Of a DNA stretch of 7,193 bases, positions 5,382 to 7,193 are shown piece after piece. Location of the stretch: NCBI GenBank assembly GCA_026989995.1, contig JALSIO010000004.1, positions 1 to 7,193 on the forward strand, read 5' to 3'. Source of the DNA: Myxococcales bacterium. GTDB lineage: Bacteria; Myxococcota_A; UBA9160; JALSIO01. Made by a program: the position numbers and the translations under genes. Position 1 is the first letter of the stretch, and each line of letters starts with the position of its first letter. The notes beneath the pieces are model-generated. The model did not search any database. It had not been told where the DNA came from and was given only the letters and a program-made list of their open reading frames with translations.

Positions 5382-6536
5382 ATGAATTTCGATCTCACCG
5401 AAGAGCAGCAGATGGTGGTGGACTCGGTCGCCCGCTTCGTGGCGAACGATTCCCCCGTCGAGCGATTCCGGAAGCTTCGCGACACCGAGCGGGGCTGGGA
5501 GCCCGAGGTGTGGCGCGCCATGGGCGAAATGGGCTGGCTCGCCGCCGGCTTCCCCGAGGAGCAGGGCGGTTTCGGAGGGTGCTTCGTGGACATGGCCCTC
5601 GTCCTCGAGCAGCTCGGCCGGGGGCTCGTCCCCGAGCCCTACCTGCCCTCCGTGGTCCTCGCCGGAGGGCTCCTGTCGCGGCTCGGCAGCGAGGAGCAGC
5701 GCGAGCGCTGGCTTGCGCCCATGCTCGAGGGCGCCACCTCCCTCGCCCTCGCCTACGCGGAGCGGCAGAGCCGCTACGACCTGCACGACTGCCGGACCAC
5801 CGCGGTGCGAGAGGGTGCGGACTTCGTGCTGCACGGCGAGAAGGTCTGGGTCCTGAACGGACACGCAGCGGACCTCGTGCTCGTGACCGCGCGCACCGCG
5901 GGCGGACCCCGGGACCGCGGGGGGATCGGCCTCTTCGCCGTGGAGGCCCCGAGCGCCGGCCTCCGCCGCCTTCCGGTTCACGGCATGGACGGACACCACA
6001 CGGCCCTCCTCAAGCTCGAGGGTGTGCGGGTGCCCCGCGAGGCGGTGCTCGGAGATCCCGAGGGCGGCCTGCCGCACCTCGAGTGGGCCATCGACCGCGG
6101 CGCCGCCGCGGCCTGCGCCGAGGGCCAGGGCGAGATCCAGGAGCTCTTCGAGCGCACCATCGCCTACCTGAAGGAACGGGAGCAGTTCGGGGTGCCCATC
6201 GGGACCTTCCAGGCCCTGCAGCATCGGGCCGCCGACATGTTCGCCGAGGTCGAGCTCTGCCGGTCGTGCATGATCCTCGCGGCGCTGCGAGCCGACAGCG
6301 ACGACGAGGAGCTGCGGATGCGCGAGATCTCGGCGGCCAAGGCCCAGCTCACGCGGGGCGGATGGTTCGTACAGGAGAACGCCATCCAACTCCACGGCGG
6401 CATCGGTGTGACCGACGAACAGGACGAGGGGCTCTTCTTCAAGCGGCTGCGGGTGCTGCAGGCCCTGTTCGGGGACGAAGCCTGGCACGTCGACCGATTC
6501 CAGCGACTGCCGTCCTTCGACGCGGAGATCCGCTGA
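5382..6536 (+). CDS. Acyl-CoA dehydrogenase, beta (PimD/ChsE5-like) subunit
   Basis: A 384-residue partner of the preceding subunit, 35 nt downstream with GGGGA (5372-5376) as a ribosome-binding site. The N-terminal MNFDLTEEQQMVVDSVARFV and the FPEEQGGFGG (57-66) and LGRGLVPEPYLPSVVLAGGLL (78-98) segments are typical of PimD-like small subunits. The mid domain is degenerate: the usual SEPNAGSD stretch reads AYAERQSRYDL (124-134). It retains YLKEREQFGVPIGTFQALQHR (262-282), with R266 of the RxQFG FAD motif, and QLHGGIGVTDE (336-346), which normally hold the FAD of the adjacent subunit. The catalytic Glu position is AIDRGAAAA (236-244), without Glu, and the C-terminal YxGxxxIQ segment is missing. 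The protein should therefore be inactive alone and supply FAD contacts and structure to alpha. Other acyl-CoA dehydrogenase pairs (FadE28/FadE29 type) are also possible relatives. Confidence 0.92.
   Translation: MNFDLTEEQQMVVDSVARFVANDSPVERFRKLRDTERGWEPEVWRAMGEMGWLAAGFPEEQGGFGGCFVDMALVLEQLGRGLVPEPYLPSVVLAGGLLSRLGSEEQRERWLAPMLEGATSLALAYAERQSRYDLHDCRTTAVREGADFVLHGEKVWVLNGHAADLVLVTARTAGGPRDRGGIGLFAVEAPSAGLRRLPVHGMDGHHTALLKLEGVRVPREAVLGDPEGGLPHLEWAIDRGAAAACAEGQGEIQELFERTIAYLKEREQFGVPIGTFQALQHRAADMFAEVELCRSCMILAALRADSDDEELRMREISAAKAQLTRGGWFVQENAIQLHGGIGVTDEQDEGLFFKRLRVLQALFGDEAWHVDRFQRLPSFDAEIR
6524..6527 (+). promoter_or_regulatory. Ribosome-binding site supporting the CTG start of the lipoprotein
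   Basis: GGAG, inside the last codons of the beta subunit, ends 5 nt before CTG 6533. This spacing supports initiation at that codon, which overlaps the upstream TGA. Confidence 0.4.
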
Positions 6537-7078
6537 GCTCTCCCGGCCCGCGGCACGCAGCCGGAGCGGGGCCGGCGGGGCGGAGGGCCGGCGCGCTCCT
6601 CGCCGCCCTGCCGCTCGTCGGGGGCTGTGTACCGAGCCCGGGCCCCTTCGTGCTCCCCGAGGTCCGCGGGTGCGTGGTGGATGCGCGAACCGGCGGCCCG
6701 ATCGTAGGTGCCCTCGTGGTGCAGGCGTGGTTCGGAGCCGGGCGCATGGGGGCCGACCGGCGCCCGGTCTACCACGCCCGCGCCACGGCCGCCGACGACC
6801 AGGGCGCCTTCCACTTCCCCCGCCAGCCCGCGACCAGCCCGCGCATGTGGCTGCTTCGCACCTACGGCCCGGACTACCGGGTCTTCCATCCCGACCGGGG
6901 GATCACGGCGCCGCGGGTGGTCGGCACCGCCGACCGCGCCGTGGTGCTCGAGCTTCCCCCGACCCCTCCCCCGCCCGGCTCGGAGCTCCGCCGTCTTTGC
7001 GGTGGCAACCCGAGGGACCCGATCGAGGAGCTCGTCGCCCGAAGTGCCTGCCCGCGCCGGGCCCGACCCGCGAGGTGA
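6533..7078 (+). CDS. Small lipoprotein with carboxypeptidase-regulatory-like domain
   Basis: The frame ends at TGA 7076-7078 and encodes a clear lipoprotein signal: positively charged AGRRAG (15-20), hydrophobic ALLAALPLV, and lipobox VGGC with C32 as the lipidated residue. The mature part reads VRGCVVDARTGGPIVGALVVQAWFG (45-69) and, after a charged loop, ARATAADDQGAFHFP (82-96). This is the beta-sandwich pattern of carboxypeptidase regulatory-like (CarboxypepD_reg) domains. The C-terminus carries further Cys residues (C156, C173). No ATG, GTG or TTG lies in this frame between 6500 and the lipobox. The only good start is CTG at 6533, which shares bases with the beta subunit stop (CTGA) and has GGAG 5 nt upstream. 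That implies translational coupling to the operon. The protein is probably an envelope protein of unknown job; its link to the dehydrogenase is by position only. Certainty is good for the protein, modest for the start. Confidence 0.72.
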   Translation: MSSPGPRHAAGAGPAGRRAGALLAALPLVGGCVPSPGPFVLPEVRGCVVDARTGGPIVGALVVQAWFGAGRMGADRRPVYHARATAADDQGAFHFPRQPATSPRMWLLRTYGPDYRVFHPDRGITAPRVVGTADRAVVLELPPTPPPPGSELRRLCGGNPRDPIEELVARSACPRRARPAR

Positions 7079-7079
7079 C

Positions 7080-7098
7080 CGGCAGTCATTGCCTGCCG
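7080..7098 (+). terminator. Possible hairpin terminator after the lipoprotein gene
   Basis: CGGCAG (7080-7085) pairs with CTGCCG (7093-7098) around a 7-nt loop, starting immediately after the stop codon. There is no T-run, and the stem is only six base pairs. Confidence 0.35.
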
Positions 7099-7133
7099 CG
7101 TCCGTCCGCCGCACCCTCGACCCCACGATCTCG

Positions 7134-7193
7134 TTGATTTTCGAGGAGCTCCGCACGTAAGATGCGAGTCGCGGTCGCACGGGCCGCCTCCGC
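7134..7193 (+). promoter_or_regulatory. Possible promoter or start of a gene cut by the right edge
   Basis: TTGATT (7134-7139) and TAAGAT (7158-7163) sit 18 bp apart and could be a promoter for a gene outside the window. Alternatively, ATG 7162 could begin a CDS reading MRVAVARAAS, with GAGGAG 13 nt upstream, which is rather far. The two readings exclude each other and only about 30 nt are left, so neither is firm. Confidence 0.25.

Noticed and set aside
3958..6488. Two long minus-strand ORFs (465 and 403 residues) opposite the dehydrogenase pair
   Set aside because: They mirror the codon pattern of the plus-strand genes, are rich in low-information Glu/Ala/Arg/Leu/Val, and show no family motif or ribosome-binding site.
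6164..7180. 338-residue minus-strand ORF over the right end
   Set aside because: It is opposite the beta subunit and the lipoprotein, both well supported, and has no recognisable domain.

Overview
This is a high-GC window (roughly 70% G+C by eye) with strong third-position G/C bias. That bias opens long false reading frames on every strand. The gene content suggests a free-living aerobic heterotroph: a secreted surface protein with a Ca-binding tail, an SDR, TetR control, an amidohydrolase, a two-subunit acyl-CoA dehydrogenase and a lipoprotein. It would fit Myxococcota, Binatota or another deltaproteobacterial-type lineage, but the sequence alone cannot fix the taxon. I see no rRNA, tRNA, CRISPR, IS element or phage gene.

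Layout. (1) 1-885, minus strand: the N-terminal 295 codons of an exported surface protein, cut by the left edge. It starts at GTG and its last visible residues look like an Asp/Gly calcium loop. (2) 945-1673, plus: a complete short-chain dehydrogenase/reductase, divergent from gene 1. (3) 1756-2520, minus: a TetR-family regulator, convergent with the SDR. (4) 2521-2728: a divergent control region with a sharply AT-rich island (about 2541-2577) holding nested inverted repeats and overlapping promoter-like elements. A GC-rich, hairpin-prone leader follows. (5) 2729-3910, plus: an Amidohydrolase_2-type metal-dependent hydrolase, followed by a perfect 12-bp inverted repeat that looks like its terminator. 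(6) 4159-5346 and 5382-6536, plus: a pair of different acyl-CoA dehydrogenase subunits 35 nt apart, resembling the alpha and beta chains of the heteromeric dehydrogenases (PimC/PimD and mycobacterial ChsE4-ChsE5 types). (7) 6533-7078, plus: a small lipoprotein with a carboxypeptidase-regulatory-like fold, apparently translated from a CTG that overlaps the stop of the beta subunit. (8) 7079-7193: a small hairpin, then a possible promoter or start for a gene beyond the right edge.

How they may work together. The TetR protein probably represses itself and the divergent hydrolase through the AT-rich palindromes. The hydrolase, the acyl-CoA dehydrogenase pair and perhaps the SDR fit breakdown of a bulky or cyclic carboxylic acid through its CoA thioester. 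The substrate cannot be read from the sequence. The strongest molecular observation is that the two dehydrogenase subunits have lost complementary parts of the active site: alpha keeps the catalytic Glu, beta keeps the FAD-binding Arg and Gln-Gly-Gly motifs. That predicts an obligate heteromer with one FAD per alpha/beta pair. The window is mostly a conventional catabolic locus; I do not see a clearly new biological system in it.
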